Assembly (NCBI RefSeq): GCF_900100365.1
Contig: NZ_FNKU01000001.1
Coordinates: 2,542,001-2,606,000, forward strand
Origin: Pseudomonas cannabina
GTDB taxonomy: Bacteria > Pseudomonadota > Gammaproteobacteria > Pseudomonadales > Pseudomonadaceae
Direction: 5' to 3'
DNA: 64,000 bases
Positions 47,574 through 61,438 of the stretch are shown piece by piece (positions within the stretch are counted from its first letter, which is position 1; every line of letters starts with the position of its first letter). A program made the position numbers and the translations under genes. Under the pieces are notes generated by a model. The model made no database searches, was not told the DNA's origin, and worked only from the letters and a program-made list of their open reading frames with translations.

Positions 47574-50500
47574 TCAGAACCCTTCAAGTTCCGCCATCAA
47601 GTCCGCCAGCCGGTCGAATTTCTGCTCGTCGACCTGCGCGCCGCCGAGGCTTTGCAGATGTTCGGCCAACGCCTGAACGGTGTTGAATTCGAACATCGCC
47701 CGCAACGGCACGTTACGTTGCAGCAGCTTCTGCGCACGGGTGACCACCTGTGTGGCCAGCAACGAATGCCCGCCCAATTCGAAGAAGTTGTCAGTGATGC
47801 CCACCCGCTCGACCTTGAGCACATCGGCCCAGATAGTCGCCAGTTGTTGCTCCATTTCAGTTTGCGGCGCGAGGTATTCCTGCTGCGACTGGCTGACGTC
47901 CGGCGCAGGCAGGGCCTTGCGGTCGAGCTTGCCGTTCGGCGTCAGTGGCATCGCGTCCAGAATCACCAGATGCGCAGGCACCATGTAGTCCGGCAGGCTG
48001 GCCTTGAGGTGGCTTTTAAGCGCATCTCGCAGCGCGTCATGATCCTGCGTGGCAGCGCGTGGCACCAGATAGGCCGCGAGCACTTTGCCCAGCGCACCCT
48101 CGATGTCCAGCACCACTGATTCGCGAATCGCCGGATGCTCCAGCAAGCGGGTTTCGATTTCGCCCAGCTCGATGCGATAGCCACGAATCTTCACTTGGTG
48201 ATCGACCCGGCCGACGTACTCCAGCACGCCGTCCTTGCGCCGCCGCGCCAGGTCGCCGGTGCGGTACAGACGCTCGCCCGGCGCGCCGAACGGATGCGGC
48301 ACGAATACCGGCACCGTGCGCGATGGATCCGCGACGTAACCGCGACCGACACCGGCCCCGGCGACACACAACTCACCCACGGCACCTAACGGCACAAGGT
48401 CCAGAGCGTCATCGAGCAGGTACAGGCGATTGTTGTCGGTCGGCGAACCGATCGGCAGATACGCGCTACGTGTGGAATCCGCGTCAACGCGGAAGAACGC
48501 CACGTCGTCGGAACATTCAGCCGGGCCATAGGCATTCACCAGCCCGATAGCCGGGTAGCGTTGCAGCCACTGGCTGGCCAACTCAGGCGGCATGGCTTCG
48601 CCGGTCGGCAGCAGCCAGCGCAGGCTGTCGAGTGTGGCGTGCTGTTCGGCGAGCAGGCCGGTAATCAGCGACGGCACGCTTTCCAGCACGCTGATGCGCT
48701 GCGCCTGCACATGCGCCAGCAGCGCCTGCGGGTCGCGAGCGATGTCGTTCGGCACGATGTCCACCCGCGCCCCGAACAGCGGCGCGGCAAGGAACTGCCA
48801 GACCGAAATGTCGAAACTTTGCGAAGCGGTCTGGGCGATCACATCGCTGTCGCTCAGGTTCAGGTACGGCACCTTGCTCAACTGGTTATTGAGCATGCCG
48901 CGCTGTTCGACCATCACGCCCTTCGGCAGCCCGGTGGAACCGGAAGTGAAGATCACGTAAGCCAGGTTATCCGCCGCGCTGTAGCGACCCGGATTGTGCT
49001 GCGCTGATTCGCTCCGCTGCACGTCTTCCCAGACCCGCAACTGCGGACGATCGGACTCGGGCAGCGCATCGAGCAGCGCCCTGCCCTGTTGCAGGCAATC
49101 CGCGCTGCACACCAGCACCGGCGTGCGGCTCTGGGCGATGATGCCGCTCAGTCGCACATTCGGCAGCGCAGGGTCCAGCGGCAAGTAACCAGCACCGGCT
49201 TTGAAGCTGCCGATGATCATGCCGAGCAATTCAGGCCCGCGCTCGGCCAGCAAGGCCACCGGCTGATCGAAGCCGACTCCGGACTCGATAAGCGCATGGC
49301 CCAGACGATTGCTGGCGATATTCAGTTCGGCGTAGCTGACTTCACGATCCAGATAACTGACTGCAATGCGCTCGGGATGCGCCGCGACCTGCGCCTCAAA
49401 CAGTTCGATATAGCTCTTGTCCAGCGGGTAAGCGTGCTCGCTCTGGTTGCAGCCCTCGAGCAGGAATGCGCGCTCCTGCTCACTGACCAGCGCCAGCTCG
49501 GCCATGTCGCCATGGAAACCTTCGATCAGCGCCAGTAGCAGGCGCTTGAACTCGCCGAGCATGCTCTGCACGGTGGATTCGTCGAAATAACGCTGGTCGT
49601 AGGACAGGTGCAGGCCCAGGTCATCGCCCGGATAGCAGACCGCCGTCAGCGGGTAATTGGTGTGAGTGCGGCCGGAATCCGAGGTGGCATTGAGGCTTTG
49701 CGCACGGTCCAGTACCGAGACTTCCACCGGCGCGTTTTCGAACACGAACAGGCTGTCGAACAACGGCTGGCCCTTGGGCAGTTCGCTGTTCTCCTGAATG
49801 GTCACCAGCGGCAGGTATTCGTACTCGCGCAGCTGCATGTTGCTGTCCAGCAACTGTCTCAGCCAATCTCGAACCGTGCAGCGCTGCTCGTCACTCGGCA
49901 TGCCGACCCGCAGGGCTATGGTGTTGATGAACAGGCCGACGGTGCGCTGCATCTGCGGCAATTCCACCGGTCGCCCGGCCACCGTAACGCCGAATACCAC
50001 GTCGCGATCACCGCTCATGCGCCGCAAGGTCAAGGCCCACGCCGCCTGGGCGAAGGTGTTGACAGTCAGTTGATGCTGCTGAGCCAGTTCGCGCAGTTGT
50101 GCGCCGTCGCGCTCATCAAGACGGGTGTAACAATCGCCCACCACCATGCCGCCGCTGTCACCGGCATGTTCACGCAGGAACGGACGGTCGCTGGGGATCG
50201 GTGTCGGCCGCTCGAAGCCGCGCAGGTTGTGCTGCCACCAGTCACGCGCCTGAGCCAGGCCACGGCGTTGCAGCCAGCCGATGTAATCGCGATAGCGCGG
50301 CGCAGGCGTCAGTTGTGCTTCACGCCCTTCGCCCAGCGCGGTGTAAAGGTCGAAGAAGTCGTTCATCAGCAGCGAACGGCACCAGGCATCGATGAGGATG
50401 TGGTGGTTGCTCATCATGAACCAATAGCGCGCTTCATCGACGCGGGTCAGGCGCAGGTGGAACGGCGGCTGATTGAGCAGATCGAACCCGGCCTCGCGCT

Positions 50501-53500
50501 CGGACTTGAGCAGGGCCTGCAAGCGCGGCTCTTGCTCGTCTGACGGTACCTCGCGCCAGTCCAGATAATCAATCGGCGTGCTGCCCGGCTTGTGGATGAC
50601 CTGCAGCATGGTTTCGCCAATGTCCCAGCAGAACGAGGCACGTAGCGCTTCGTGGCGGGCAATCACTGCCTGCCAGGCCTGGGCAAAACGCTCCGGGTCG
50701 AGCGCGCTGTTGATGCGGTAGCGGTCCTGCATGTAATACAGGCCGGTGCCCGGTTCCAGCAGGGTGTGCAGCAGCATGCCCTCCTGCATCGGCGTCAGCG
50801 GGTATACATCCTCAATGTGCGTAGCGGCGACCGGCAGCGCGTCGAGTTGCGCCTGATCCAGATCGGCCAGCGGGAAGTCGGAAGGCGTCAGGCCGCCGCT
50901 GCCGTTACTCAGGCAATGGGCGATCAGCGCCTGCAACTGGCTCAGGTAGTCCTGCGCCAACGCTTCGATAGCAGCAGGTTGATAACGCTCGGCGCTGAAG
51001 GTCCAGCGCAACAGCAGTTCGCCGCCATACACCTGGCTATCGATGCTCAGCTCATTGGGCAGCGGCGCGTGCGGATCATGGGCCGCGCCCGTCGATTCTT
51101 CCAGCGGGCGGAACAGCGCATCGTCGGCAAAACTTTGGTCGAACTGGCCGAGGTAATTGAAGGTGATCGGCGCCACCGGCAGCGCCTGCATGACGGCCTT
51201 GCTGGCAGGGTCGGCCAGATAGCGCAGTACGCCATAACCGAGGCCTTTGTGCGGTATCTGGCGCAGTTGCTCCTTGATGGCCTTGATCGAGTCACCCGGC
51301 GCTGCATCGGCAGCCAGTGCAGGCGTGAGGCGCAGCGGATAGGCACTGGTGAACCAGCCCACGGTACGGGTCAGGTCGATGTCGTCAAACAGGGTTTCGC
51401 GGCCGTGACCTTCCAGCTGGATCAGGGTCGATGGCTGCCCGCTCCAGCGGCAGACCACCTGCGCCAGCGCTGTCAGCAGCAAGTCGTTGACCTGAGTGCG
51501 GTAGGCGCTGGGGGCCTGTTGCAGCAGTTGCCGAGTGCGCTCGGCATCCAGCCGCACGCTGACCGTTTGCGCATGACGATTCTGCTGCCCGCCCTGCGGG
51601 TTGTGGCACGGCAGATTCGTCGCAGGACCGCTCAGCTGGCGCTTCCAGATGCGCAGCTCTTCACGCAATGATTCGTTACCCGCATACGCCTGCAAGCGTG
51701 CCGCCCAGTCGCGGAACGAACTGGTCTTGACCGCGAAACGTACTGATGTAGCGTCGCTCAACTGGCGATAAGCCGTTTGCAGATCATCCAGCAGCACACG
51801 CCACGAAACGCCATCGACCACTAGGTGGTGAATGACCATCAGCAGGCGTAGCTGGCCCTGCGGCCCATCGACCAACAAGGCACGCAGCAGCGGGCCGCTG
51901 TGCAGATCGAGGCTGCGCTGGGTATCGGCGTACAAGGCCGCACATTCGGCCATGTCGGCGACGCGCGCCTGGATCAGCAGGGTTTCGGCGGTTACGGCGC
52001 GGTGCTCGGCCTGCCACTTGCCGTTTTGCTCGACGAAACTCAGGCGCAATGCGTCGTGCTGTTCAAGCACGGCACGCAAGGCCTGCTCCAGCGCACGAGG
52101 ATCGAGCGCGCTGACCAGCTCCAGCACCAGTGACTGATTCCAGTGCTGGCGCTGCGGGATCGGCGTGTCGAAGAACCAGTGTTGAATCGGCGTCAGCGCG
52201 GACGCACCTTCCAGCAGGCCCTGCTCGGCCTGAATCAGTTCACGGGTGGTCGCCACAGCGGCCAGGGTCTGCACGGTCTGATGCTGAAACAGGTCACGTG
52301 GGCTGAAATGAATGCCCGCCTGACGCGCGCGGCTGACCACTTGAATCGACAGGATCGAATCACCGCCCAGTTCGAAGAAGTTATCGTTGACGCCGACTTT
52401 CTCCACATTCAGCACCGCGCACCAGATCGCCGCCAGTTGCTGCTCCAGCTCGCTGGCAGGCGCGATGTAGTGCTGACGATTGAGTTCCGGGTCCGGCGCA
52501 GACAAGGCGCGGCGATCCAGCTTGCCGTTGGCGGTCAGCGGCATGCTCTCGAGCAGTATCAGATGCGTCGGCACCATGTAATCCGGCAGTTGCGCCTTGA
52601 GGTGCGCTTTCAGCGATTCACGCAATTGCGCCTGCTGTTCATCGCCCTGCCCGGCCACCTCACTGACCAGATAAGCGGCCAGTTGCTTGCCCGACGGCGT
52701 GTCCAGCGCCAGCACCACGGCTTCGCGAATCGCTTGGTGTTCCAGCAGGCGGGTTTCGATTTCGCCCAGCTCGATACGGAAACCGCGAATCTTTACCTGA
52801 TGGTCGATACGGCCCACGTATTCCACCAGCCCGTCGGCGCGCTGACGCACCAGGTCGCCGGTGCGATACAGACGCCCGCCGTTGCTGGCAAACGGGTCGG
52901 CCACGAAACGCTCGGCGGTCATGCCGGGACGCTGATGATAGCCCTGCGCCAGACCGGCACCACCGATGTACAACTCGCCACTCGCACCCTGCGGCACCAG
53001 CGCCAGGTCGGCGTCGAGAATATAGGCCACGCGCGCGCCGACGATACGCCCAATCGGCACGCTGGCTTCGCCTTCCTCCAGTTGCTGCGGCGCCAGACTG
53101 GCCAGTGGCATGACCACGGTTTCAGTCGGGCCATAGGCGTTGAAGAACAGTTCCGGCTGAAAGACTGCACGAATGCGCTGCAAGTGTTCGCCGGTCAGCG
53201 CTTCGCCGCCGGTGATGCACATGCGCACCGGCAAGGTCTGGCCCTGAGTCGCCAGCCATTGCGCCAACTGGCTGCCATAACTGGGCGTGAAACCAAGAAT
53301 ATTGACCTGCTGCTCACGAATCAGCGTGCAGATTTCTTCGGCGTCCCACTGGCCCTGAGCACGCAGCACCACACGCGCGCCGCTGAGCAACGGCACCAGC
53401 AGGCGCTCGGTGGCGGCGTCGAAGTTGATCGAATAGAAATGCAATTCGCAGTCATCAGGCTGCATGTCGAAACGGCGGATGACCGCTTGGCAATGCATGG

Positions 53501-56500
53501 CGATTTCACCGTGGGAAACCACCACGCCCTTGGGCTTGCCGGTCGAACCGGAGGTGTAAATCAGGTACGCCTGATGCTGTGGCAGGCTGATGAACGGCAG
53601 TTCATCGGACGAAAAAGACACCAGCAGCGGCTGATCATCTTCCAGGCACCAGCGAGCAACACCGGCAGGCAATTCGCCCAGCGCGGTAAACAACGCTCGA
53701 TCGCTCAACAACAGACCGACGCCGCTGTCTTCGATCATGTAGTGCAGGCGTTCCAGCGGGTATTCCGGGTCGAGGGGCACGTAAGCGCCACCGGCCTTGA
53801 GGATCGCCAGCAAGCCGACCACCATGTCCAGCGAGCGCGGCAGCGCCAGACCGACCCGCACCTGCGGACCGACGCCACGTTGGCGCAGCATTCCGGCCAG
53901 TTGGTTGGCGCGGCCGTTCAGCTCGGCGTAACTCAGGGTTTCACCGGCAAAGGTCAGCGCCGCCGCCTGTGGGCGCAATCGGGCCTGCTCGGCGAACAGG
54001 CTGTGAATGCAGTGATCGAGCCGTTGTCCGCCAGCTTCAACGCCGAGGCTGTCGAGCAATTCTTGACGCTCGGCGTCCTGCAACAGCGGCAGTTCACTCA
54101 GGCGCTGTTGCGGATCGACGAGCAACGCTTGCAGCAGGTTGAGCCAATGTTCGGCCATCTGCGCGATGCGCGGCTCGTCGAACAGATCGGTGCTGTAGGT
54201 CAGGCAGCAACCCAGGCGGTGATCCAGCTCGGTGACTTCGAGGTTGAGGTCGAATTTGGTAGCCCGCGCATCGTTGACCAGGTAGTCGACAGTCATGCCC
54301 GCCAGCTCGCGACTTTGCTGGAATTCCCAGCGCTGCACATTGCACATCACCTGGAACAGCGGGTTGTAGGCCGCGCTGCGTGGCGGTTGCAGGGCTTCGA
54401 CCAGATGATCGAAGGGCAAGTCCTGATGCGACTGGCCTTCGATGACCGTGTGGCGCACCTGTTCAAATAACTGCGCGACGCTCATCTGCCCGTCGAGCTG
54501 CACGCGCAGCACCTGGGTGTTGAGGAACGCGCCGATCAGCCCTTCGCTTTCCGGACGAATGCGGTTAGCCACCGGCGCGCCGATGCGCAGGTCATTCTGG
54601 CCGCTGTAGCGATAGAGCAGCACCGCCAAGGTAGCGGTCATGGTCATGAACAAGGTCAGCCCGTTGCGGGCGTTGAACGCGCGGACTTTCGCGGCCAATT
54701 CAGGATTCAGGTCGAAGCGGTACAGCTCGCCCCGATGGCTTTGCACAGGTGGACGCGGCCGGTCGCCGGGCAGTTCCAGCAGCGGGTGTTCGTTGCCCAG
54801 TTGCGCGGTCCAGTAGTCCAGTTGGCGCTGGCGTTCGCCGGCTTCCATCCACTGACGCTGCCAGACGCTGTAATCGAGGTACTGCACCGCCAGCGGCTCC
54901 AGCGGCGACGGCTTGCCGTCAAGAAACGCTTCGTAGAGCAGGCCCAGCTCGCGGGCGAAAATATCCATCGCCCAACCTTCGGTGACGATGTGGTGCAAGG
55001 TCAGGACGAAGTAATGCTCCAGCTCCGCAGCCCTGACCAGACAGGCGCGCAGCAACGGCCCGGTTTCCAGGTCAAAGGGCTGGTGCGCCTCGCTGTCGGC
55101 CAGCGCCTGAATGCGCTGCTGACGAACCTCGGCAGGCAGCGCCGAGTAGTCCTGCCACTGCACGCTCAGGCCGGTCTGTTCGGAGACTTTCTGGCAGGCC
55201 ACGCCGTTGACGCTCGGGAACGTAGTGCGCAGGGTTTCGTGGCGCAGGATCAAGGCTTGCAGCGCAGCCTCGAAACACTCGATATCGAACACGCCGTTCA
55301 AACGCGCCATGCCGCCGACGTTGTACGCCGGGCTGTCCGGTTCCATCTGCCAAAGGAACCACATGCGCTGTTGCGAATAGGACAGCGGCACCGGCTGACT
55401 GCGATCGACGCTGGCAATCGGTTGCAGGCTGTTGCGTGCGCCTGACTGCTGAAGGGCTTGAACCTGTTCAGCGAATGCGCCCAGCTCGCTGGCCTCGAAC
55501 AGCGCGCGCAACGGTAAATCGATGTCGCAGGCCTGACGCACCCGGGAAATGATCTGCGTGGCCAGCAACGAGTGCCCGCCCAGCTCGAAAAAGTCATCGC
55601 GCAGGCCGACACGCGACACGCCCAGCACCTGTCGCCAGACAGCGGCGATCTGCTTTTGCAGGTCGGTGTGCGGCTCGACGTGTTCGCGGGTCTGCCATTG
55701 CGGCTCGGGCAAGGCCCGGCGATCCAGCTTGCCGCTCGGGCTCAGCGGCATGCTGTCGAGGCGTACCAGTTGCGCCGGGACCATGTAATCCGGCAGTTCC
55801 AGCGCGAGAGCCGATTTGATGCGCTCGGCCTGAACGTCCTGCCCGGCTTCGGCGGTGTAATAACCGATCAGTTGTGGGCCAGCGGCGGTATCACGCACCA
55901 GCACGGCAGCATGACCAACGCCTGGTTGAGCCAGCAGGCGGGCTTCGATTTCCTGTGGTTCGACGCGGAAACCACGCAGTTTGACCTGCTGATCCAGACG
56001 CCCCAGATATTCCAGCACACCGTCAACCGCCCAGCGCACCAGATCACCCGTGCGGTACAGGCGTTCGCCCGGCTGGCCCAGCGGGTCGGCGATAAAGCGC
56101 TCGGCGGTCAGGCCCGGACGGTTCAGATAACCACGCGCCAGGCCGATCCCACCGATGCACAGCTCACCGGCCACCCCGCGTGGCAGCGGGTTCAGCTCGC
56201 TGTCCAGCACCCGGCACAGCACGTTGCCCAGTGGACGACCCATCGGCGAGCGCGGGCCATCGGCACGCTGGCAGTGCCAATGGGTGACGTTGATCGCGGT
56301 TGCGGTGGGGCCATAACGGTTGTGCAGTTGCACATTCGGCAGTTGCTCCAGCACCCGGTTGCGCAGTTCGCCTGGCAGCGCTTCGCCGCCGGAAAACAGG
56401 CGACGCAGGCTGCTGCACTGCTGCGTCAGCGGTTCGTCGATGAACAGTTGCAGCAAGGGCGGCACAAAATGCAGCGTGGTCACGGCGTATTCGTTGACCA

Positions 56501-59500
56501 GTTGCGCGATGCGATGCGGATCACGGTGTTCGCCGGGGCCTGCCAGCAGCAGGCGGCTGCCGGTGATCAGCGGCCAGAAACACTCCCACACCGACACGTC
56601 GAAGCTGATCGGTGCCTTTTGCATCAGCACGTCGCTTTCATCCAGCGCATACGCGGCCTGCATCCATTGCAGGCGCTCGGCCAGGGCCGCATGGGTGTTG
56701 CCGACGCCTTTGGGCAGGCCGGTGGAACCGGAGGTGTAAATCACGTAGGCGAGGTTGTCGCCGTGCAGGTGCAGGCTCGGCGCGCTGGCTGGCCAGTTGT
56801 CCAGATGCAGCGTGTCCATCGCCAGCGTGCAAACGCCCTCGGCACTCGGCAGGTCGCCGAGCAGATGGCTCTGGGTCAGCAGCAATTCGACCCCGCTGTC
56901 TTGCAGCATGTAGGTCAGCCGATCCGTCGGGTAATCGGGGTCCAGCGGTACATAAGCGCCACCGGCCTTGAGAATCGCCAACAGGCCGATCAACAGCTGC
57001 GGCGAACGCTCGGCGGCAATCGCCACCTTGATGTCCGGGCCGACGCCCTTGTCGCGCAGGTAATGCGCCAGACGGTTGGCCTGAGCATGCAGGCTGGCAA
57101 AATCGAGGCTGCCGCCCTCCCACACCAGCGCAATGCGCTCGGGAGTTTGCAGCGCCTGACGCTCCAGCTGTTCAGGCAACCAGCTTTGCGCCGGCGTGCA
57201 GGCGGCGGCGCTCCATTGCGCCTGTTCGGCCCACTCGTCAGCGCCGAGCAATTGCAGGTCGCCCAGCGCGACCTGCGCCTGCTGGCTAACCTGGGTCAGC
57301 ACCTGAACATAGTGCCGGGCCAGACGCACAATGGTGTCGCGCTCGAACAGCTCGTCGGCGTAGTCGAAGGACAGGTTGAGGCGACCGTTACGGTCTTCTT
57401 CGCTGTGCAGTTGCAGGTCGAACTTGGCCTCGCGGCTGTGCCACGGAAGCTCTTCGGCAAGCAGCCCCGGCAGCCGGCGCAAGGCGCTGAGGTCGCGTTG
57501 CTGGTGGTTGAACATGACTTGAAACAAACCATGCTCACGCGCCTGCGGGAAGGCTTCGACCAGCTGTTCGAACGGCACGTCCTGATGCGCTTGGGCATCG
57601 AGTGCGGTCTGGCGGGTCTGAGCCAGCAGGGTCGAAAACGGCAGGCGCGGGTCCAGTTGCGCACGCAGCACCAAGGTGTTGATGAAGAAGCCGATCAGCC
57701 CTTGGGTTTCATGGCGCGGACGATTGGCACCGGGCACGCCGATGCGGATGTCGGTCTGCCCGCTGTAGCGATGCAACAGGGTCTGAAAACCGGCCAGCAA
57801 CAGCATGAAGGGTGTCGATTGCCAGGCTTGCGCCGTGTTGCGCAGCGCAGCGCTCAGATCGGCGCTCAGGCGCAGGCTGTAACGCGAAGCGCTGTGTTGC
57901 TTGCGTGTAGAACGCGGGTGATCGGTGCTCAGCGTCAGGGTCGGCTGCTCATCGCCCAGTTGCTGTTTCCAGTAACCCAGCTGGCTCTCAGCCTCGCCTT
58001 GCGCCAGCCAGTCACGTTGCCATTGGCCGTAGTCGGCGTAGCGCAGCGGCAAAGGTGTCAGTTCCAGGGTCTGACCTTGAACAGCCGATGCATAGAGGCG
58101 CGAGAACTCGTCGATCAGCACATTCAGCGACCAGCCATCGGCAATGATGTGGTGCAGCGTGACCAGTAACTGATGCTCTTCTTCGTCCAGTTGCAGCAGC
58201 GTAACGCGCAGCAACGGGCCGTTGTGCAGATCGAACGGCAGGCGCGCCTGCTCTTCGCGGATCGCCAGCGCACGCGCTTGGCGCTCTTCGCTGGGCAGTT
58301 CGCTGATGTCTATGGTGTGCAGCGGGAATTCGCCCGCTGCGTCGATGCGTTGCAGGGCCACGCCGTCCTGTTCGTAGAACCGCGTGCGCAGTGATTCATG
58401 CCGCTCGATCAGGCGCTGGAAGCTGCTGCGCAATGCCTCGACATTCAGCTCGCCGCGCAGGTGCAGCCCACCGGGAATGGTGTAGGCGCTGCTTTGTGGG
58501 TCGAGCTGCCAGAGGAACCACAGACGGTTCTGCGCCAGCGATTGCGGCAGATGCTCGTTACCTGGCAGGCGAGCGATAGCGTTCTGCGTCTGAATGCTGC
58601 CTTGCGACGCAGCGATCTGCAGCGCTTCGACCTGCGCAGCAAAGGCGGCCAGCGTCGGTGCTTCGAACAGCAGGCGCAGGTTCAGGTCGATGCCCAGCGT
58701 CTCGCGCAACTTCGCAACGACCTGAGTCGCGACAATCGAGTTGCCGCCGAGCAGGAAAAAATGGTCGTCGGCGCTGACCTGCTCGCACTGCAACTGCTCG
58801 CACCAGACGCTGGCAATCTGCGCTTGTAGTTCCGAGCCGGTGCTTGAAGTGTGGCTTTGAATGGTCGTACCGAATGCAGGAAATACGGCATAGCTGTCGA
58901 GGCTGCCATCGGCCAGACGGGTGCGGCAGGCCGAACGCTGCAGCTTGCCGCTGGACGTCTTGGGTAACGCGCCCGGATTGAGCAGCACGACAACGCTCGG
59001 CGCTTCCTGGAAGGCTTCGGCCACGGTCTGCCGGATGAGTTTGATCAGCGCTTCGGGCGGCAGGATTTTCTGTACGCTGCGACTGATTTCGGCGGCAATG
59101 CCGATGCCTTCACTGCCGTCCTGATTGACAGCGAACGCAGCAATGCGGCCTTTGCGCACCACATCGATTTCGCGCTCGATGACCTTCTCGATGTCTTGCG
59201 GGTACAGGTTGTGGCCACGCACGATCAGCATGTCTTTCAAACGGCCGGTGATGTACAGCTCGCTATGCCGCTGGAAGCCCAGATCACCGGTGCGCAGCCA
59301 GGTCTGGCCGTCATGCTGGACGAACGCTTTGGCGGTGGCTTCAGGGTTGCGCCAGTAACCGTGGGCGATGCTCGGCCCACTGGCCCAGACTTCGCCAATG
59401 CTGTTTTCAGCCAGCACCTTCAGGGTGACGGGGTCGGCGATCAACACGCCATGCCCCGGCTGGCCGCTGCCGCAGCTCATCACCGGTTGGCCGTCGCCCG

Positions 59501-60584
59501 GCTCGGCCACATTGCGCGCCAGGGCCTGCGCATCCAGACGCAACGAAGGAATGCCCTTGCCGCGCTTGCCGCCGGCCACATACAGCGTGGCTTCGGCCAG
59601 CCCGTAAGAGGCCATGAAGCTGTCCGGCGTGAAGCCACAGCTGGCGAATTTCTCGGCGAACGCATTCAGGCTGTCTTCGCGGATCGGCTCGGAACCGGAA
59701 TACGCCACGCGCCAACGGCTCAGGTCCAGCCGCTCCAGCGCCGAATCGCTGACCCGTGCGCTGCACAGTTGGTAGGCGAAATCAGGACCGCCACTGATGG
59801 TGCCGCCGTATTCACTGATCGCCTCCAGCCAGCGCAACGGGCGCGTGAGGAAGTAGGCCGGCGCCATGAGGATGCACGGCACGCCGCTGAAAATCGGTTG
59901 CAGCAGGCCACCGATCAGGCCCATGTCGTGGTACAGCGGCAGCCAACTGACGATCACGTCGTCCGGGTTGACGTCGATGCCGAAGCCATGACGAATCAAC
60001 AGTTCGTTGGCGACCAGATTGCCATGACTGACCTGCACGCCTTTGGGCAAGGCCGTCGAGCCGGAGGTGTATTGCAGAAACGCGATGTCGTCGGCTTGCA
60101 GTGGCGGACCCTGCCAGCCATCGGCCGACGCACTGTCCAGCGTATCGACGCACAGCAGTGGCGGCGCATCGGCGGCGGCCAGTTCGTCCATCTGCAACAA
60201 AGCGGGTTGCACGTCGGAAGCGGTCAGAACCAGACGCGGCTCGGCATCGGCAATGATCGACAGCAGTCGCTCCTGATGGTGGCGACGGTTGGATTCCGGC
60301 GGGTAAGCCGGCACCGCGATCACACCGGCGTACAAGCAGCCGAAAAACGCAGCGACGTAGTCCGGGCCGCTGTGGAACAGCAGAATCGCCCGATCCCCTG
60401 GCTCGGCCTGGCGTTGCAGCGCAGCGGCAATAGTTCGCGCGCGCAGGTCCAGATCACGGTAGGTCAACACCAGCCCTTGGGTTTTCTCGTCGGTGAGAAA
60501 GCGCAGGGCCAACCGGTCCGGCGTTTGCGCGGCGCGACGCTGAAGGGCTTGAGCCAGGGTGTCGGGGAGTTCAAACGCATCCAT
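47574..60584 (-). CDS. pvdL: PvdL, chromophore NRPS (acyl ligase, Glu, D-Tyr, Dab)
   Basis: 4336 aa, close to the usual PvdL length, with no frame break. Order: fatty-acyl-AMP ligase (about 1-590), T (GGNSIVATQ, about 616), C (HHIIADGWS, about 813), A1 (A3 about 1285), T (about 1671), C (HHIVTEGWA, about 1867), A2 (A3 about 2345), T (GGDSILSIQ, about 2741), E ([11 protein letters not shown], about 2918), C (HHILIDAWC, about 3394), A3 (about 3878), T (about 4272). Specificity residues as I read them: A1 DVWHFGRINK, A2 DAEGIGAVMK, A3 DIWELTADDK. By family knowledge these positions load Glu, Tyr and Dab. The enzyme starts pyoverdine assembly with a fatty acid that is removed later in the periplasm. 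Unusual: A5 of A1 reads NRYGPTATA (no PTE), and two C domains deviate from HHxxxDG. It lies 95 bases after pvdG, with AGGAA before the ATG. Confidence 0.95.
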   Translation of the reverse strand: MDAFELPDTLAQALQRRAAQTPDRLALRFLTDEKTQGLVLTYRDLDLRARTIAAALQRQAEPGDRAILLFHSGPDYVAAFFGCLYAGVIAVPAYPPESNRRHHQERLLSIIADAEPRLVLTASDVQPALLQMDELAAADAPPLLCVDTLDSASADGWQGPPLQADDIAFLQYTSGSTALPKGVQVSHGNLVANELLIRHGFGIDVNPDDVIVSWLPLYHDMGLIGGLLQPIFSGVPCILMAPAYFLTRPLRWLEAISEYGGTISGGPDFAYQLCSARVSDSALERLDLSRWRVAYSGSEPIREDSLNAFAEKFASCGFTPDSFMASYGLAEATLYVAGGKRGKGIPSLRLDAQALARNVAEPGDGQPVMSCGSGQPGHGVLIADPVTLKVLAENSIGEVWASGPSIAHGYWRNPEATAKAFVQHDGQTWLRTGDLGFQRHSELYITGRLKDMLIVRGHNLYPQDIEKVIEREIDVVRKGRIAAFAVNQDGSEGIGIAAEISRSVQKILPPEALIKLIRQTVAEAFQEAPSVVVLLNPGALPKTSSGKLQRSACRTRLADGSLDSYAVFPAFGTTIQSHTSSTGSELQAQIASVWCEQLQCEQVSADDHFFLLGGNSIVATQVVAKLRETLGIDLNLRLLFEAPTLAAFAAQVEALQIAASQGSIQTQNAIARLPGNEHLPQSLAQNRLWFLWQLDPQSSAYTIPGGLHLRGELNVEALRSSFQRLIERHESLRTRFYEQDGVALQRIDAAGEFPLHTIDISELPSEERQARALAIREEQARLPFDLHNGPLLRVTLLQLDEEEHQLLVTLHHIIADGWSLNVLIDEFSRLYASAVQGQTLELTPLPLRYADYGQWQRDWLAQGEAESQLGYWKQQLGDEQPTLTLSTDHPRSTRKQHSASRYSLRLSADLSAALRNTAQAWQSTPFMLLLAGFQTLLHRYSGQTDIRIGVPGANRPRHETQGLIGFFINTLVLRAQLDPRLPFSTLLAQTRQTALDAQAHQDVPFEQLVEAFPQAREHGLFQVMFNHQQRDLSALRRLPGLLAEELPWHSREAKFDLQLHSEEDRNGRLNLSFDYADELFERDTIVRLARHYVQVLTQVSQQAQVALGDLQLLGADEWAEQAQWSAAACTPAQSWLPEQLERQALQTPERIALVWEGGSLDFASLHAQANRLAHYLRDKGVGPDIKVAIAAERSPQLLIGLLAILKAGGAYVPLDPDYPTDRLTYMLQDSGVELLLTQSHLLGDLPSAEGVCTLAMDTLHLDNWPASAPSLHLHGDNLAYVIYTSGSTGLPKGVGNTHAALAERLQWMQAAYALDESDVLMQKAPISFDVSVWECFWPLITGSRLLLAGPGEHRDPHRIAQLVNEYAVTTLHFVPPLLQLFIDEPLTQQCSSLRRLFSGGEALPGELRNRVLEQLPNVQLHNRYGPTATAINVTHWHCQRADGPRSPMGRPLGNVLCRVLDSELNPLPRGVAGELCIGGIGLARGYLNRPGLTAERFIADPLGQPGERLYRTGDLVRWAVDGVLEYLGRLDQQVKLRGFRVEPQEIEARLLAQPGVGHAAVLVRDTAAGPQLIGYYTAEAGQDVQAERIKSALALELPDYMVPAQLVRLDSMPLSPSGKLDRRALPEPQWQTREHVEPHTDLQKQIAAVWRQVLGVSRVGLRDDFFELGGHSLLATQIISRVRQACDIDLPLRALFEASELGAFAEQVQALQQSGARNSLQPIASVDRSQPVPLSYSQQRMWFLWQMEPDSPAYNVGGMARLNGVFDIECFEAALQALILRHETLRTTFPSVNGVACQKVSEQTGLSVQWQDYSALPAEVRQQRIQALADSEAHQPFDLETGPLLRACLVRAAELEHYFVLTLHHIVTEGWAMDIFARELGLLYEAFLDGKPSPLEPLAVQYLDYSVWQRQWMEAGERQRQLDYWTAQLGNEHPLLELPGDRPRPPVQSHRGELYRFDLNPELAAKVRAFNARNGLTLFMTMTATLAVLLYRYSGQNDLRIGAPVANRIRPESEGLIGAFLNTQVLRVQLDGQMSVAQLFEQVRHTVIEGQSHQDLPFDHLVEALQPPRSAAYNPLFQVMCNVQRWEFQQSRELAGMTVDYLVNDARATKFDLNLEVTELDHRLGCCLTYSTDLFDEPRIAQMAEHWLNLLQALLVDPQQRLSELPLLQDAERQELLDSLGVEAGGQRLDHCIHSLFAEQARLRPQAAALTFAGETLSYAELNGRANQLAGMLRQRGVGPQVRVGLALPRSLDMVVGLLAILKAGGAYVPLDPEYPLERLHYMIEDSGVGLLLSDRALFTALGELPAGVARWCLEDDQPLLVSFSSDELPFISLPQHQAYLIYTSGSTGKPKGVVVSHGEIAMHCQAVIRRFDMQPDDCELHFYSINFDAATERLLVPLLSGARVVLRAQGQWDAEEICTLIREQQVNILGFTPSYGSQLAQWLATQGQTLPVRMCITGGEALTGEHLQRIRAVFQPELFFNAYGPTETVVMPLASLAPQQLEEGEASVPIGRIVGARVAYILDADLALVPQGASGELYIGGAGLAQGYHQRPGMTAERFVADPFASNGGRLYRTGDLVRQRADGLVEYVGRIDHQVKIRGFRIELGEIETRLLEHQAIREAVVLALDTPSGKQLAAYLVSEVAGQGDEQQAQLRESLKAHLKAQLPDYMVPTHLILLESMPLTANGKLDRRALSAPDPELNRQHYIAPASELEQQLAAIWCAVLNVEKVGVNDNFFELGGDSILSIQVVSRARQAGIHFSPRDLFQHQTVQTLAAVATTRELIQAEQGLLEGASALTPIQHWFFDTPIPQRQHWNQSLVLELVSALDPRALEQALRAVLEQHDALRLSFVEQNGKWQAEHRAVTAETLLIQARVADMAECAALYADTQRSLDLHSGPLLRALLVDGPQGQLRLLMVIHHLVVDGVSWRVLLDDLQTAYRQLSDATSVRFAVKTSSFRDWAARLQAYAGNESLREELRIWKRQLSGPATNLPCHNPQGGQQNRHAQTVSVRLDAERTRQLLQQAPSAYRTQVNDLLLTALAQVVCRWSGQPSTLIQLEGHGRETLFDDIDLTRTVGWFTSAYPLRLTPALAADAAPGDSIKAIKEQLRQIPHKGLGYGVLRYLADPASKAVMQALPVAPITFNYLGQFDQSFADDALFRPLEESTGAAHDPHAPLPNELSIDSQVYGGELLLRWTFSAERYQPAAIEALAQDYLSQLQALIAHCLSNGSGGLTPSDFPLADLDQAQLDALPVAATHIEDVYPLTPMQEGMLLHTLLEPGTGLYYMQDRYRINSALDPERFAQAWQAVIARHEALRASFCWDIGETMLQVIHKPGSTPIDYLDWREVPSDEQEPRLQALLKSEREAGFDLLNQPPFHLRLTRVDEARYWFMMSNHHILIDAWCRSLLMNDFFDLYTALGEGREAQLTPAPRYRDYIGWLQRRGLAQARDWWQHNLRGFERPTPIPSDRPFLREHAGDSGGMVVGDCYTRLDERDGAQLRELAQQHQLTVNTFAQAAWALTLRRMSGDRDVVFGVTVAGRPVELPQMQRTVGLFINTIALRVGMPSDEQRCTVRDWLRQLLDSNMQLREYEYLPLVTIQENSELPKGQPLFDSLFVFENAPVEVSVLDRAQSLNATSDSGRTHTNYPLTAVCYPGDDLGLHLSYDQRYFDESTVQSMLGEFKRLLLALIEGFHGDMAELALVSEQERAFLLEGCNQSEHAYPLDKSYIELFEAQVAAHPERIAVSYLDREVSYAELNIASNRLGHALIESGVGFDQPVALLAERGPELLGMIIGSFKAGAGYLPLDPALPNVRLSGIIAQSRTPVLVCSADCLQQGRALLDALPESDRPQLRVWEDVQRSESAQHNPGRYSAADNLAYVIFTSGSTGLPKGVMVEQRGMLNNQLSKVPYLNLSDSDVIAQTASQSFDISVWQFLAAPLFGARVDIVPNDIARDPQALLAHVQAQRISVLESVPSLITGLLAEQHATLDSLRWLLPTGEAMPPELASQWLQRYPAIGLVNAYGPAECSDDVAFFRVDADSTRSAYLPIGSPTDNNRLYLLDDALDLVPLGAVGELCVAGAGVGRGYVADPSRTVPVFVPHPFGAPGERLYRTGDLARRRKDGVLEYVGRVDHQVKIRGYRIELGEIETRLLEHPAIRESVVLDIEGALGKVLAAYLVPRAATQDHDALRDALKSHLKASLPDYMVPAHLVILDAMPLTPNGKLDRKALPAPDVSQSQQEYLAPQTEMEQQLATIWADVLKVERVGITDNFFELGGHSLLATQVVTRAQKLLQRNVPLRAMFEFNTVQALAEHLQSLGGAQVDEQKFDRLADLMAELEGF

Positions 60585-60679
60585 GATGGGGTTCCTGCTA
60601 GATTCGGCGTGCCAGATAAGATCTGAATGTCAAGAAAGACGCGCGCATCGGGGAACGGGCGCGCGTGAGGCCTAAACGG

Positions 60680-61438
60680 TCAACCGGCAGCCCGGTTCAA
60701 CTGCCGTGACGCGCTGTTGCGCCAACGGGCCAAGTGCTGCTCGGAATAGCGCCGCAGATGGCGAAGCAATTGCGCCTGCTCGTCGACCAGATAGAAGTGA
60801 TGACCCTCGAACATGTCCAGCGAGAAGCCGGTGCAGGTTTCTTCCTGCCAGTCGAGCAGCTCCTCGACGCCGACGCTGTCCTGTTTGCCGCCGAAGACGT
60901 GAATCGGCACGCTCAATGGTTCGCGCTGGCCGTACACAAAGCTGCCGCAGAGCAGAAAGTCGGCGCGCAGGATCGGTAGCATCAACTGCATCAGCTCTTG
61001 ATTGGCGATGATGTTTTCGCTGGTGCCCTTGAGTGTGCGCAGTCGGGCGATCAGTTGTTCGTCGGTCTTGGCGACGGCGTATTCGCTGACATCGCGGCGC
61101 ACCGGGCCGGCAGTGGCCGACGCAAACAGTGCCAGCGGCGCAGGCAGCCCGCGTTCGCGCAAAACATGCGCCAGTTCGAAGGCCAGCAAACCGCCCAGGC
61201 TGTGGCCGAACAAGGCATAGGGTTTGTCCAGCTCGACGCTGATTTCGTCGGCCAACTGGTTGGCCAGTCGCACGATGTCGGTTTGCAACACTTCGTCCAT
61301 GCGCATGCCGCGACCGGGAAGCTCAAGCGGGCGCACGTTCAGCCACTCGGGCACTTTGCGACGCCAAGGGCTGTAGAGCATCGCGCTCGCGCCAGAGAAA
61401 GGCAGGCAGAACAGCGTCAGGCTCACAGACGGATTCAT
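60680..61438 (-). CDS. pvdG: PvdG, type II thioesterase of pyoverdine synthesis
   Basis: 252 aa from the ATG at 61438 (MNPSVSLTLFCLPFSGAS). An upstream in-frame start at 61531 gives a sequence without family character. Alpha/beta-hydrolase of the external NRPS thioesterase type: catalytic Ser in FGHSLGGLLAFEL, Asp in the IHVFGGKQDSVG segment, and His in FEGHHFYL. Such enzymes clear stalled or misprimed carrier domains. Its own Shine-Dalgarno is poor (GACGG), and the start overlaps the stop of a 21-codon ORF with a strong one, so translation may be coupled. Probably cotranscribed with pvdL. Confidence 0.92.
   Translation of the reverse strand: MNPSVSLTLFCLPFSGASAMLYSPWRRKVPEWLNVRPLELPGRGMRMDEVLQTDIVRLANQLADEISVELDKPYALFGHSLGGLLAFELAHVLRERGLPAPLALFASATAGPVRRDVSEYAVAKTDEQLIARLRTLKGTSENIIANQELMQLMLPILRADFLLCGSFVYGQREPLSVPIHVFGGKQDSVGVEELLDWQEETCTGFSLDMFEGHHFYLVDEQAQLLRHLRRYSEQHLARWRNSASRQLNRAAG

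Noticed and set aside
60585..60679. A separate promoter for pvdL (TTGACA in the pvdG-pvdL gap).
   Set aside because: No properly spaced -10 follows and no PvdS box is present. Cotranscription with pvdG is simpler.
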